A DNA stretch of 64,000 bases from positions 51,400,750-51,464,749 of the forward strand of contig NC_081554.1 in assembly GCF_963082655.1 (NCBI RefSeq), in the 5' to 3' direction. The notes beneath the pieces are model-generated. The model was not told where the DNA came from and searched no databases. It saw nothing but the letters and a program-made list of their open reading frames with translations. Positions 21,141 to 30,719 of this stretch are shown one piece after another. The position numbers and the translations under genes are program-made. The DNA is from Stomoxys calcitrans. Its lineage: Eukaryota; Arthropoda; Insecta; Diptera; Muscidae. Numbering within the stretch: position 1 is the first letter of the stretch; each line of letters starts with the position of its first letter.

Positions 21141-22230
21141 ATTATATTGGTGCTCTACTCCCAAATACCTTTCATTTGAGCTATGAGGCGGATCTCTATA
21201 TATCGGATACGTGCTCTGATCTCAAATACCTTTCATTTGAATACCATATTGTCATTATTGGTCTATATTCCATTTGGAGGTGGGGCGGCCCCCCTAGATA
21301 TCCCACCCTAAATAAGGATGCCAAATTCCTGTTTTTTAGTTATTATAAACAAACCAAATTTCGCTTAAATCGCCCCACTCCGAGATCTGGCATTTTTGAA
21401 GATAGAGTAAGGGGAGGGTCCGCCCATTAAAGTTTGGGTCAGATCTACTTTATTTCTTGGTTTTGATGGTGGATTGGAGTAGCCAAATTCTTTACCCCGA
21501 AAGTGGATATCAGATTCATACTCTACTCCCAACAACCACATTGGAGTTACATATAGCTATAGTCGGAATATATGTATAGTTTGGGGGGAGTTTACATGGT
21601 GAGGCGTCCCTGAAATACTTGGTCATGAAACAGACACAGATTTGAGTCCCATTTTGCCATAGTCCACAAATATATCCAGATATTATGTGTATTCAACTAC
21701 CAAAGACCTTCCATTTGATACCCATATTGTCCCAATCGGTAAACATGTCCTGATGAGGAGTTTTATAGGGTTGGGGCAGGGTTGGGACCCTCAGACACCA
21801 ACAAATAAATTTTTATATCAGATTGTACGTCTTCTTTTAAATACCTTTCATTTGATATGAATATTGTCCTGATCGGTAAATATGTCCTGCCTGGGGAGAT
21901 TTGGGAGAAGGGAGGGCCCTCAGACACCAAAAAATAGAATTTTATGTCAGATTTGTATCCTACTTTTAAATAACTTTCATTTGGTACCCATATTGCCCAA
22001 AGCGGTTAAAGTGTCATGTTGGGTGGTGTTTTTGGGGATGGCGGATCCCCCCGACACTCAGGGTGACATTTTAAAGGGCAAGTTCGTACTCTACCCCTAA
22101 ATATCTTTCATTTGATATCCATATTGTCCCAACCAGAAACATGTCCGTTCTGGTGGGTTTCGTGATTTTGAGGTTCCCTAAGGTGGCATGCAAAATTTCG
22201 CTTAAATCGGTGCATTCATCTCCGAGATCT
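21141..22230 (+). repeat. Family B tandem array
   Basis: About eight degenerate units with CTCCCAAATACCTTTC, ATTTGAG/ATTTGATACCCATA, TTGTCCCAATCGGTAA and G-rich boxes. It includes the start-type module GCCCCACTCCGAGATCTGGC at 21370-21390 and again near 22215. Confidence 0.75.
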
Positions 22231-22269
22231 GGCGTTTTTCAAAATTTGGGCATGGGGCAGGGTTCGGAA

Positions 22270-23435
22270 TTTTAATGGGCCATATCGGTCTGATCTTGGA
22301 TCTTGAAATTTTGAGCCACTGCAGGGCGCAATATTTATCCGATTTGGCTGACATTTTGTACGAGGTGTTTTTTGTGATTTTCAAAAACTATGCTAAGTAA
22401 TCGTATGTTAAAGGTCACGGAAGAACCCGCTGTACAAAATTTCAGCCAAATCGGATAATAATTGCGCCCTCTAGAGGCTCAAGATGTCAAGATCCCGGAA
22501 CGGTATGTATGGCAGCTATATCAGGTTATGGACCGATTTGAACCATACTTAGTACAGTTGTTAACGAAACACGTCATGCTAAATTTCATCCAAATCGCAT
22601 AATAATTGCGCTCTATAGTCGCTCAAGAAGTCAAAATCGCTGCAAAATATCTGGTTACGAACCTGGTTTGAACTATACTAGCAAAGCTGTGGAAAGTCAT
22701 AATAAAACACCTCATGCAAAGTTTCAGCCAAATCGGATAAGAATTTCGCATACTAGTGGCTCAAGAAGTCAAAATTCAACATCGGTTTATATGGCAACTA
22801 TATCAGGCACGAAATATGGTTCAAATCGGTCCATAACCTGATATAGCTGTCATATAAACAGATCTGGGGACTTGACTTCTTGAGCTTCTAGAGGGCGCAA
22901 TTCCCATCCGATTTGGCTGAAATTTAGCATTACGTATTTTATTTTTACTTTCAACAATTGTGACAAATAAGGTTTAAATGGGTTCATAACCTGATTTAGC
23001 TGCCATATAAACCGATCTGGGATCTTGACTTCTTGAGCCTCTAGTAGTAATAATTGAGACTTATTATCCGATTTATCTGAAATTTTGTTCGACGGATCCT
23101 CTCTTGGCCATCAACATACGTGTTTATTATGGTCTGAATCGGTCTATAGCCCAATACAGCTCCCATATAAATCGATCTCTCTATTTTACTTTTTGAGCCT
23201 CCAAAGGGCGCAATTTTTATTCGAATTGGCTGACATTTTGAATAGGTCTCCAGCATATAATTTAATTGTGGTCCAAACCGTACCCTATCTTGATATCGCT
23301 CTAATAGCAGAGCAAATTTTTTTCTTTTATCCTTTTTTACCTAAGAAGAGATGCCGGGAAAAGAACTCGACAAATGCGACCCATGGTGGATGGTATATAA
23401 GATTCGGCCCGGCCGAACTTTGCACGCTTTTACTT
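22270..23435. repeat. Family A subtype 1 block with internal inversion
   Basis: Units run in reverse orientation to 22394, forward at 22395-22803 (CTAGAGGCTCAAGATGTCAA, TATGGCAGCTATATCAGG), and reverse again at 22804-23435. The block ends in an intact left module (CTAAGAAGAGATGCCGGG, palindrome TTCGGCCCGGCCGAA, CACGCTTTTACTTGTTC). The last segment preserves the unoccupied version of the site disrupted at 5960. Confidence 0.8.
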
Positions 23436-24111
23436 GTTCTTCTCTCTCTCTCTCTCTCTGTCTCTTTCTCAGCCTCTTTCATCATTACTGCCAAAAATTC
23501 TTCTGGGGTGTGATAACAATATCAGTGCGAACAATCAGTTGCTGTTGTTACTTAATTGCTGTATTTGGTCTGCATTTTAACGACAGCTCTCAAATTGCCA
23601 GCTACTTAAGTAATTGCAGCAATAAAGTAAACTTGCTTAAAATGGTCAAATGCTTACAACTTACGAATGTTAACTGACTGGACTTTGTCTGTCCGTCCGT
23701 CAGACTGCTAACAATTCAGACAATTCAGACATTATGTTTGCCATGACGTCTTACTCACTGAAATTGGTCACTCTTTACATACTACTACACGCAAAAAAAA
23801 AAAAAAATATAACGTTTGGAATATCTTTGGCACAAGCATATCTATTTTATTGGGAAGTTACTGTGCAATATTTCCCTCCACCGTTTAACATTAATCGGGA
23901 ATTTGCCAAATTTTGATAATAAAATCACTTCGACAAACGTTTATGAACTTCGTTTGAGTTAAAGAATTACTCTTGTACGCAAAATCTCAAAACTTCTTTA
24001 AAGCCAGAAATTCCATCTTTTTTACAACAAAAAACGATTTGTTACACGAAAAGGTAATTCATTTGGTTTGTTTATATCTCCTGTCTCTTCCAGTTGGCAG
24101 AAAGTGTAGCT

Positions 24112-24191
24112 GAGAAAGACCCATTTTGTGTTTTTTTTTTCTCATTGGGTTAAACTCATTTGGGAGGTTCGCGATCGTGTGCGGATGTAAA
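24112..24191. repeat. Direct repeat, copy 1
   Basis: GAGAAAGACCCATTTT, a T run, CTCATTGGGTTAAACTCATT and GGTTCGCGATCGTGTGCGG. It matches 24800-24884 except for an 8-bp deletion between short TTG repeats and differences in the T run. Confidence 0.8.
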
Positions 24192-24712
24192 TTATTTTTT
24201 TTTTTCAAATTTTACCTTAGGTATTTACAACTTACGATACCTCAAAGGAAAACCTCGCTCCAAACGGCACCTGGCTGGAGGCAACGAAATTTCAACAGCA
24301 CATAAATTGTTTGACAACATTCTGCACCACAAAGAAATATCCTTCCCGAATTCTTGCACTTTTATAGCAAACAAAGTTCCAACGTTTTCCATAAACGAAG
24401 TTTACTTGGCGAAAAGTTCGTTCATGGCCAATTAATTATTTTTTTGCATGTACCAGCCACCATATCGCATTTATGGTTGAATGTTACACCAGTGTACATA
24501 AATGCATGTACAAAACATTAGGAGTATTAAAGTAAACTGGTGAAACTATTAACTAAAGCAGAGTGTTGACTATGAAAAACAAATAAAAAGTGTTCACATA
24601 ACTCAGCCTAAGAGTGAGGGGGATCAGCTTGGGGCTGACGATTTGGTGTGGTGGTAAAGAATGAAATTTGTTAGTTTAAAAGAACCTCCAAAACCAATCG
24701 AAGACAAAATCG

Positions 24713-24790
24713 AGGGGACCAACGATATACTGTGGAAGGCTAAGGCAGCAGGTGCCGATGAATTGCCAACACAGCCATTAAAGTGTTAAT
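24713..24790 (+). pseudogene. Possible RTE-like RT scrap
   Basis: The frame reads GTNDILWKAKAAGADELPTQ then PLKC, resembling the RT segment KNNKATGADGLPSELFK encoded at 31535-31585. It is very short, with no flanking match seen, so the assignment is tentative. Confidence 0.3.
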
Positions 24791-24799
24791 TTCTCTTTC

Positions 24800-24884
24800 G
24801 AGAAATACCCATGTTGGGCTTTTTTCTCATTGGGTTAAACTCATTTGCCGTATTGGGAGGTTCGCGATCGTGTGCGGATGTAAA
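24800..24884. repeat. Direct repeat, copy 2
   Basis: The longer copy of the repeat at 24112-24191, retaining CCGTATTG after TCATTTG. Confidence 0.8.
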
Positions 24885-25084
24885 CTTCAATTGATTGAAA
24901 GTTTTACGCAATGAAAAATTAAAGCCACAGGAGATACACCACACCAACCATGATTTGTCGCGTTTCGTCCCCTAGGTAAGTAGGGAGGTAATGATCAAAA
25001 ATCTTTAGGTGTGAGGGCTTCAAAGGACGTGCGTTGGTAGATTGCATTTATGTCGAAGGAATTGCGAAACAACTCCAATGAATG

Positions 25085-26288
25085 TTTGTCTAAAAAGAGA
25101 TACCGGGAAAAGAACTCGACAAATGCGATCCATGGTGGAGGGTATATAAGATTCGGCCCGGCCGAACTTAGCACGGTTTTCGTTGTTCTGGTTGCATTGG
25201 TAGCTCTTTATATTCATTTTGTCATTCCGTTTGCAACATATCGAAATATCCATTTCTGACCCTATAAAGTATATATATTCTTGATATATATTCTAAGACG
25301 ATCTAGACATGTCCGTCCGTCTGTCTGTTGAAATCACGCTACAGTCTTCAAAAATAGAGATATTGAGCTGAAACTTTGCACAGACTCCTTTTTTTGTCCA
25401 TAAGCAGGTTAAGTTCGAAGATGGGCTAAATCGGACTATATCTTGATATAGCCCCCATATAGACCGATCCGCCGATTTAGGGTCTTAGGCCCATAAAAGC
25501 CACATTTATTATCCGATTTTGCTGAAATTTGGGACAGTGGGTTGTGTTAGGCCCACCGACAGTCTTCGTCAATTTGGCCCAGATCGGTCTAGATTTGGAT
25601 ATAGCTGCCATATAGACCGATCCTCCGATTTAGGGTCTTAGGCCCATAAAAGCCACATTTATTATCCGATTTTGCTGAAAGTTGGGACAATGAGTTGTGT
25701 TAGGCCCTTCGACATTCTTCGATTATTTGGCCCAGATCGGTTCAGATTTGGATATAGCTGGTCTCGGTCTCCTCCGGTTTAGTGTCTTAGGCCCATAAAA
25801 GCCACATTTAGTATCCGATTTTGATGAAATTTGGGACAGTGAGTTGTGTTAGGCCCTTCGACATTCTTCGTCAATTTGGCCCAGATCGGTCCAGATTTGG
25901 ATATAGCTGCCATATAGACCGATCCTCCGGTTTAGTGTCTTAGGCCCATTAAAGCCACATTTATTATCCGATTTTGCTGAAATTTGGGACAGTGAGTTGT
26001 GTAAGGCCCTTATGATATCCTTCGTCAATTTGGCTCAGATCGGTTTAGTTTGGATATAGCTGCCATATAGACCGATCCTCCGATTTAGGGTCTTAGGCCC
26101 AAAAGAGCCACATTTAGTATCCGATTTTGATGAAATTTGGGACAGTGAGTTGTGTCAAGCCTTTCGACTTACTTCGTAAATTTAGTCCAGATCGGTCGAG
26201 ATTCGGAATGAAAGGTGGTTTACATATATACCCGAGGTGGTGGGTATCCAAAGTTCGGCAGGGCCGAACTTAACGCCTTTTTACTTGT
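25085..26288 (-). repeat. Family A subtype 2 block with a subtype 1 left module in front
   Basis: 25085-25190 is a subtype 1 left module (GATACCGGGAAAAGAACTCG, CCATGGTGGAGGGTATAT, TTCGGCCCGGCCGAA). From about 25200 a subtype 2 element runs in reverse: ATTTTGTCATTCCG, CTAGACATGTCCGTCCG, five regular units, then CCGAGGTGGTGGGTATCC and TTCGGCAGGGCCGAA. The anchor CTTAGGCCCA starts at 25484, 25637, 25786, 25939 and 26092 (period 149-153 bp). Confidence 0.85.
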
Positions 26289-26555
26289 TTTTTTTATACA
26301 TTTTTAGCAGAATCCATGGTGGCGGGTTCCCACGATTCGACCCAGCCGAACTTAGCATGCTCTTACTATATGCTCGTTTATAAGACGATTCATGGTTAAC
26401 TTATAGACCAAACTGAAGATATTTGACAATGATGCAAAACACGAGACGCTCGTGAGCTTTCCAAACCATTGTTGCCAAAAAAGATAATTGCTAAAAAATC
26501 ACCCTTTTGTAAGCATTCTGAAAGCCGCATAGCAGTGAAGGGATCAGACGGACTC

Positions 26556-26832
26556 TAATAGAAATCTTAATTTGTCTTTCAAGGTCCTTTAGAATGAAGA
26601 ATGAGAGACCGTAGTCTCTGCTTAGTGAGTGGTGAGATCCACCGCCAACGCATAATTCCTCTCTGGGTTTAAAGACATTAAGAGACGCCTTTGGCCCCCA
26701 ACTTGGTTCTACTGGGTTCCTAAAACTCGGGGTATGGTTCCATTTCCTTTATTTCAATTGAATGGGGTCGAACTCAGGACCTCCGCAATGGTAATCCGAG
26801 CACGCTACCAACTCAGCCACCAGGTTGCTTAA
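26556..26832 (-). repeat. tRNA-derived SINE, second family
   Basis: On the minus strand: CCTGGTGGCTGAGTTGGTAG (A box TGGCTGAGTTGG at about 26808-26819), then GAGGTCCTGAGTTCGACCCC (B box region 26764-26775) about 35 bp further on. An unrelated body with CGAGTTTTAGGAACCCAG, GGGGGCCAAAGGCGTCTC and GCAGAGACTACGGTCTC follows. Box spacing fits a pol III internal promoter. The body differs from the other SINE family, so this is a second family or an old tRNA retropseudogene. The 3' limit is approximate. Confidence 0.65.
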
Positions 26833-27699
26833 CACAAGTATAAAATGTGATCCATTCAGCCCTTTTTAGCGTTTAAATTTTGATGATCTTGCTTAAGTCA
26901 TTTGATTAAAGCTCAAATTAGGACATTTATGTGTCCCCATAGCCACATATCTTTGGAGTAGTAAACACACACACACACTCACACACAGAAAAGAAGATCA
27001 ACTGCATTCCTTTGAAATTTGTTTGCCCACACCGATGTTGTTGTTGGGGCAGCTCCGCATTCACACAGTTTGCGACAGTGCAGCACGTATATCACTTTAC
27101 CACCAAAGCTACCGCAATAAATTTAAGCAAATGGCCATGCGTTGTTGCCGCCACATTTTCTCTAGCCATGAGGTGCACATTCCACAGCAAGAAACCACAT
27201 TTCGGTGATCCAGTGAAAACTCTAACGATGACAACGCTGAGCAAGAGGGACGGTTCACAAAAGTGAAGAAAACAGTGAAATTATGCAATCGCCGCCACCA
27301 CCGCCTGCCTCTGTTTTTCTATTAACACACACACACAGAAGAGATCCCCTCCACCTCAATGAAACTTTTTTCTGCACACTTCTCTAAACCCCATGACTGA
27401 GGCTCAGATGACGTTGTCGCTGTTAAAGTTGTTGTATGCTATTGGCAACAGAGGTTTCGTGACTCAGCTGCTGAAACAAAGTTGGTGGCAAGAAATGCAT
27501 TCATCACAAGATTCAATGGAATTTGCAAAAGTGACAGCCTATGCTGCGGGTGCATTGTTTTCCCCCAAAGGCCAGTTTCGACGAAATCTTTACTAACAAT
27601 CAAATCGCAAAAATTTCTTTGCTTGAAAAATTTTGCTGCTAATGATGATTTTGATTTGGGGATATGAATGTTCCGGACATTGAATGTTCTTTCAAGAAG
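26833..27699. other. Unassigned DNA
   Basis: Contains a (CA)n run at 26968-26986 and a shorter one at 27325-27341. Frames at 27012-27266 and 27393-27596 show no recognisable domain and are not supported. Confidence 0.4.
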
Positions 27700-27925
27700 G
27701 CTGGGATAGCGAGGACGTCGAATATGAACATATTTACCGACAGTAAAATTGCCATAAGGGCAATAACAACCAGAACGGTAAGGTCACGAACAGTGTAGAA
27801 GGAGACTACGCCTTCTCTGAGGATGGCAAAATCCGCATCGTTTGGGCGCCGGGCCTTAGGTGTATGTCCATAGTGGCATGGGGCGGATTAATATCTGCAG
27901 CCTCTTTCCAATCTAACCTAGGAGC
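27700..27925 (+). pseudogene. LINE gamma fragment: RNase H piece joined to 3' tail
   Basis: GCGAGGACGTCGAATATGAA encodes ARTSNMNIFTDSKIAIRAI, the RNase H segment with FTDSK. The frame then jumps through a deletion to GAGGATGGCAAAATCCGCAT (GKIRIVW) and to the 3' tail TTAGGTGTATGTCCATAGT...CAATCTAACCTAGG. It is an internally deleted copy of the family at 10166-12880. Confidence 0.8.
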
Positions 27926-28019
27926 GAAATGAAAACACGTCCACTCCACTCAACTGCTACTTCAATTGTACCAGCTTAAGTATAGTATATTCGTCACCGT
28001 TTGGTATTGTTGTTACGCT

Positions 28020-28205
28020 ATTCTCAGTCCATCGCACTTCCTCTAAGGCGGGGTGATATCTGCCTTGTACTTCTCCAATACATCCGCCAGCGCGTATACT
28101 GCACCTTCTCTTTAGAGAGTGCGGACATTCGTGGTGCAGATCCGCAAATCATTGTCCTTTTTTCGTTTGCGTGGGTCGTCAACTTTAGGTCATCTCGAGT
28201 ACCAT
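28020..28205 (-). pseudogene. LINE epsilon endonuclease fragment, inverted
   Basis: Read leftwards it gives REGAVYALADVLEKYKADIT after RICTTNVRTL, the start of an APE-type endonuclease. It is nearly identical to 30720-30870 on the plus strand, including the upstream GTTGACGACCCACG, and lies immediately downstream of the LINE delta endonuclease remnant. Confidence 0.75.
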
Positions 28206-28319
28206 TGGCACTCAGTATTTAATTAAGAGCCAGTCGAAAATTGCTGATTGCCCGCATTTGCAGCTACTCCGCAAAAAAAAAACGGTTCTTTTCCACTTTC
28301 CGCAACCTGTGGACGCGCT

Positions 28320-28810
28320 TGGTAGCTTTCACAAGTCGGAGCTCAAAGTTCCAGCCTGTGTGGTGCTCATAGATATCTCGCGTCGGCCGGGGAGGTAAGA
28401 GCTCATATACTTTAATTTTGCATCGAAGACGTCGATACTGTCACTAGGGGTGAGATAGCAGCTAAAAGCATGAACTGATCTAGCTGCAACCAAGCGTATC
28501 CGTTTCCATCTCCTCTGCTTATTGGTGAGATACCATTGCGGCATGGAATCCGGAGAGAGGCTGTCTTTGTGGTATCCTTAAGCCAGGACCATTGATCTCT
28601 TTCTCCATATTGCTCGCTTATAACCACGATGTCTGCACGCTGTTCTGCGACTATTTGCAATGGGAAATCATGTGCTACTTTACTTCTGTGCACTTTAGCC
28701 TGCAGTATTCTTAGCATGCTTGCTGTGTGCCTCCTTTGCATCTTCCTGAGCCAGAATGGTGATCCGTCGGGCCTTTTCCATTGTGCGAGCATATACGGTA
28801 TTTCAAAGGA
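28320..28810 (-). pseudogene. LINE delta ORF2: endonuclease domain (R1-like, broken)
   Basis: The frame 28412-28792 reads HRSKVAHDFPLQIVAEQRAD then IVVISEQYGERD, the N-terminal part of an R1-type endonuclease (S/R-xA-HDLL, then ISEQY with the catalytic Glu). A shifted frame at 28329-28544 continues with FSCYLTPSDSIDVFDAKL. Downstream motifs (GDFNA, SDH) and the whole RT are missing: the copy is interrupted at about 28205-28320. Its ORF1 lies directly upstream on the same strand. Confidence 0.8.
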
Positions 28811-29905
28811 TTACTGCACTCCTTCATCTTGTGACCACTCTTGTCGCATTTAATGCCTAGTCCCATCCCCTTGCATTGCCACTGTAGATGGCCTGCTCCA
28901 AAACACCTGAAGCAGCGTTTTCTCTCTTCCCCAAAAATTTGTCATTCCAATCAGGAACCTGCTGGTCTTCAACAACTCGTTGACGCAGATCCTCCTTTGC
29001 TCTCTCTAGTCCTTCTTAGATGCATAGTCACTTCCTCAGCTGTTGTTCCCGTTGCTTTGATCACTTCATCATTGATCTCTTCGGCGGTGGAGAGAGAATA
29101 CAGTTGGCGGATCTTTACCGTCGCCTTTCGCTTAGATCCTGCACGACTGCAGCCTTAAGGCTACCTTTTGGGAACTCGCAGAACACCTTCTTATATCCAC
29201 CACTGCCCATCACGAGGAGAATCGCAACCGTTTTTGTTTTCTGGACGGAGCGGATGGCCACTTGGGCTTCCTCCGGTTTCGCATTTCGCTTGAAGTCCCT
29301 AAGGACGTTTGTGTAACTGTTCCCTTCCTTCGGTTTTATTATCACGACCTCCGATCGCTGTCTAGGTTTCCGTGTTTTCCGAGCTTTCGCTTTTCGCCGC
29401 GGGGACCTCTTCGGCGTCTTTACCTCTTTGTCGGGCTTTTTCTTTACGGCCGTTTTCGCTGGTGGTCTCATTTTTACAGCCTTGTCTTTCGTCTTCTTGC
29501 CAGGGTTTTCATCGACTGGACCAGGTTCGCTCCTCTTGTTGCTGTACAGAGCGTCGACATGTTATTTGCTGTCGTGGAAGTCTCGGCTGTTCTCGGCCTG
29601 CTTCTGCTTTTCCGCGGTTTTCCAGTTTTTGCGGTAGCTTTCTTTAATGTCCAAGAGTTCTTCTACCCCTGACACACCATTTTGGACATCCCTGCTGATA
29701 TTTTTTCTACCTTCCTAAGGCCAGTCGCATTTGGCCAAGGACTTTCTTGTACTTTCCAAGCGCTTTTTCCTCTGAGAGCTGCATGTTCATGATGAACTCT
29801 GGGCTTGTTATCGTATGCTTCTGCATTATTCTCAGCTGGGGTACAGTCTAACGCCATTCTTTTTACTTTCTTTTCCTCCTTCTTCCTTGTTTCTCCTTCC
29901 AAGGA
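28811..29905 (-). pseudogene. LINE delta ORF1: gag-like nucleic-acid-binding protein (broken)
   Basis: Several frames make up one ORF1. The N-terminal Lys/Glu-rich part lies at 29663-29902 (start MEGETRKKEEKKVKRM). A basic segment and globular core lie at 29115-29471: RRKAKARKTRKPRQRSEVVI, then NVLRDFKRNAKPEEAQVAIR and VAILLVMGSGGYKKVFCEF. A zinc-knuckle region lies near 28870-28960: CFRCFGAGHLQWQC is a proper C-x2-C-x4-H-x4-C; the next knuckle has lost its first Cys (GIKCDKSGHKMKEC). In live elements this protein coats the RNA. At least four stops or shifts are present. Confidence 0.8.
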
Positions 29906-30560
29906 TCGATTCCATCTCCTCTGCTACTGTGCTGGTTGTTGTCTGCAGTTTGATTGGGTACCAACTTAGAGCCACTATCTGTGTAGTCGCCCTTCATGTT
30001 GACACCGAGGGTCCTTTTACAAAGAGTGAGGTCCTCGTGGGGTTGACGCTAGTTCTTATGGGAAATTGTGTTCAGAGCCACTTCGGGCATTATTTTGGAT
30101 GTCATATCAATAAAACCTATAATTACCAACTTAATGATTACGAGGCCCAGAGCGTTCTCTAAACACTGCCGGGGGGTTAGTGGGACGGAGGCAGCGATGG
30201 CATTAGCCTGAAAGCGATATCGTGAGGGATGTCACTCCCTCCTACTCAGGTAACAGAATACCACAGCTGTCAGCCCGTAGCATCAATCCAAATCCGTTAT
30301 CAAAATCATATTCCAGTGTACGCGCCATCGTCAAGATCTCCTTGATTGGGGAATCCATGGGGGCATCGCTCCCCAGACTGCATCTATCTGTAGAACACCC
30401 CTGTGGATGGATACTTAGGCAACTGCCAGTATCCGTTCGCCATGTTGCGAAGACGTCGTCGGCTATTAATGTCGTTATGTAGCATGTCCTCGGTCTTCGC
30501 TGCTCGTGGTCGCGGCCTGCTTATTTTTCTCATATACCTACCAGGGTCTTTAGTCTGTTT
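29906..30560 (-). pseudogene. Probable LINE 5' or ORF1 remnant
   Basis: Read leftwards, the region around 30270-30420 gives DAPMDSPIKEILTMARTLEY then DFDNGFGLMLRAD, which looks protein-like. It could be the extreme N-terminus of LINE delta ORF1 or a separate gag-like fragment. I cannot assign it to a family. Confidence 0.35.
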
Positions 30561-30719
30561 CTACTGTGGTATCACACCGTACCATTGTATTCATAAGTGA
30601 ATCAGTAAGGAGCTTTCACTGCTACTAAACCTTAGCCGTGAATAGAGACAAAATCTTCAACTTCAGTCTCATCTGTATAACTCGTCTTATTTGTGTCGTG
30701 TGCGTGGCCTATCAAAACG

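Larger units (their letters stand above)
23436..25084. other. Unassigned DNA with (CT)n, a long direct repeat and a small RT fragment
   Basis: A (CT)n microsatellite lies at 23440-23459. Frames at 23351-23677 and 24160-24435 show no domain. An approximately 80-bp direct repeat occurs at 24112-24191 and 24800-24884. A short reading KAKAAGADELPTQPLKC at 24738-24790 resembles an RT motif. I see no host gene. Confidence 0.45.

Noticed and set aside
25085..26288. CRISPR-like regular spacing of repeats
   Set aside because: Units are about 153 bp of contiguous diverged tandem repeat without short repeat/spacer alternation, and the DNA is clearly eukaryotic.
29262..29672. Plus-strand frames opposite the LINE delta ORF1
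   Set aside because: The minus-strand reading contains the recognisable ORF1 motifs and a zinc knuckle. The plus-strand frames are shadows.
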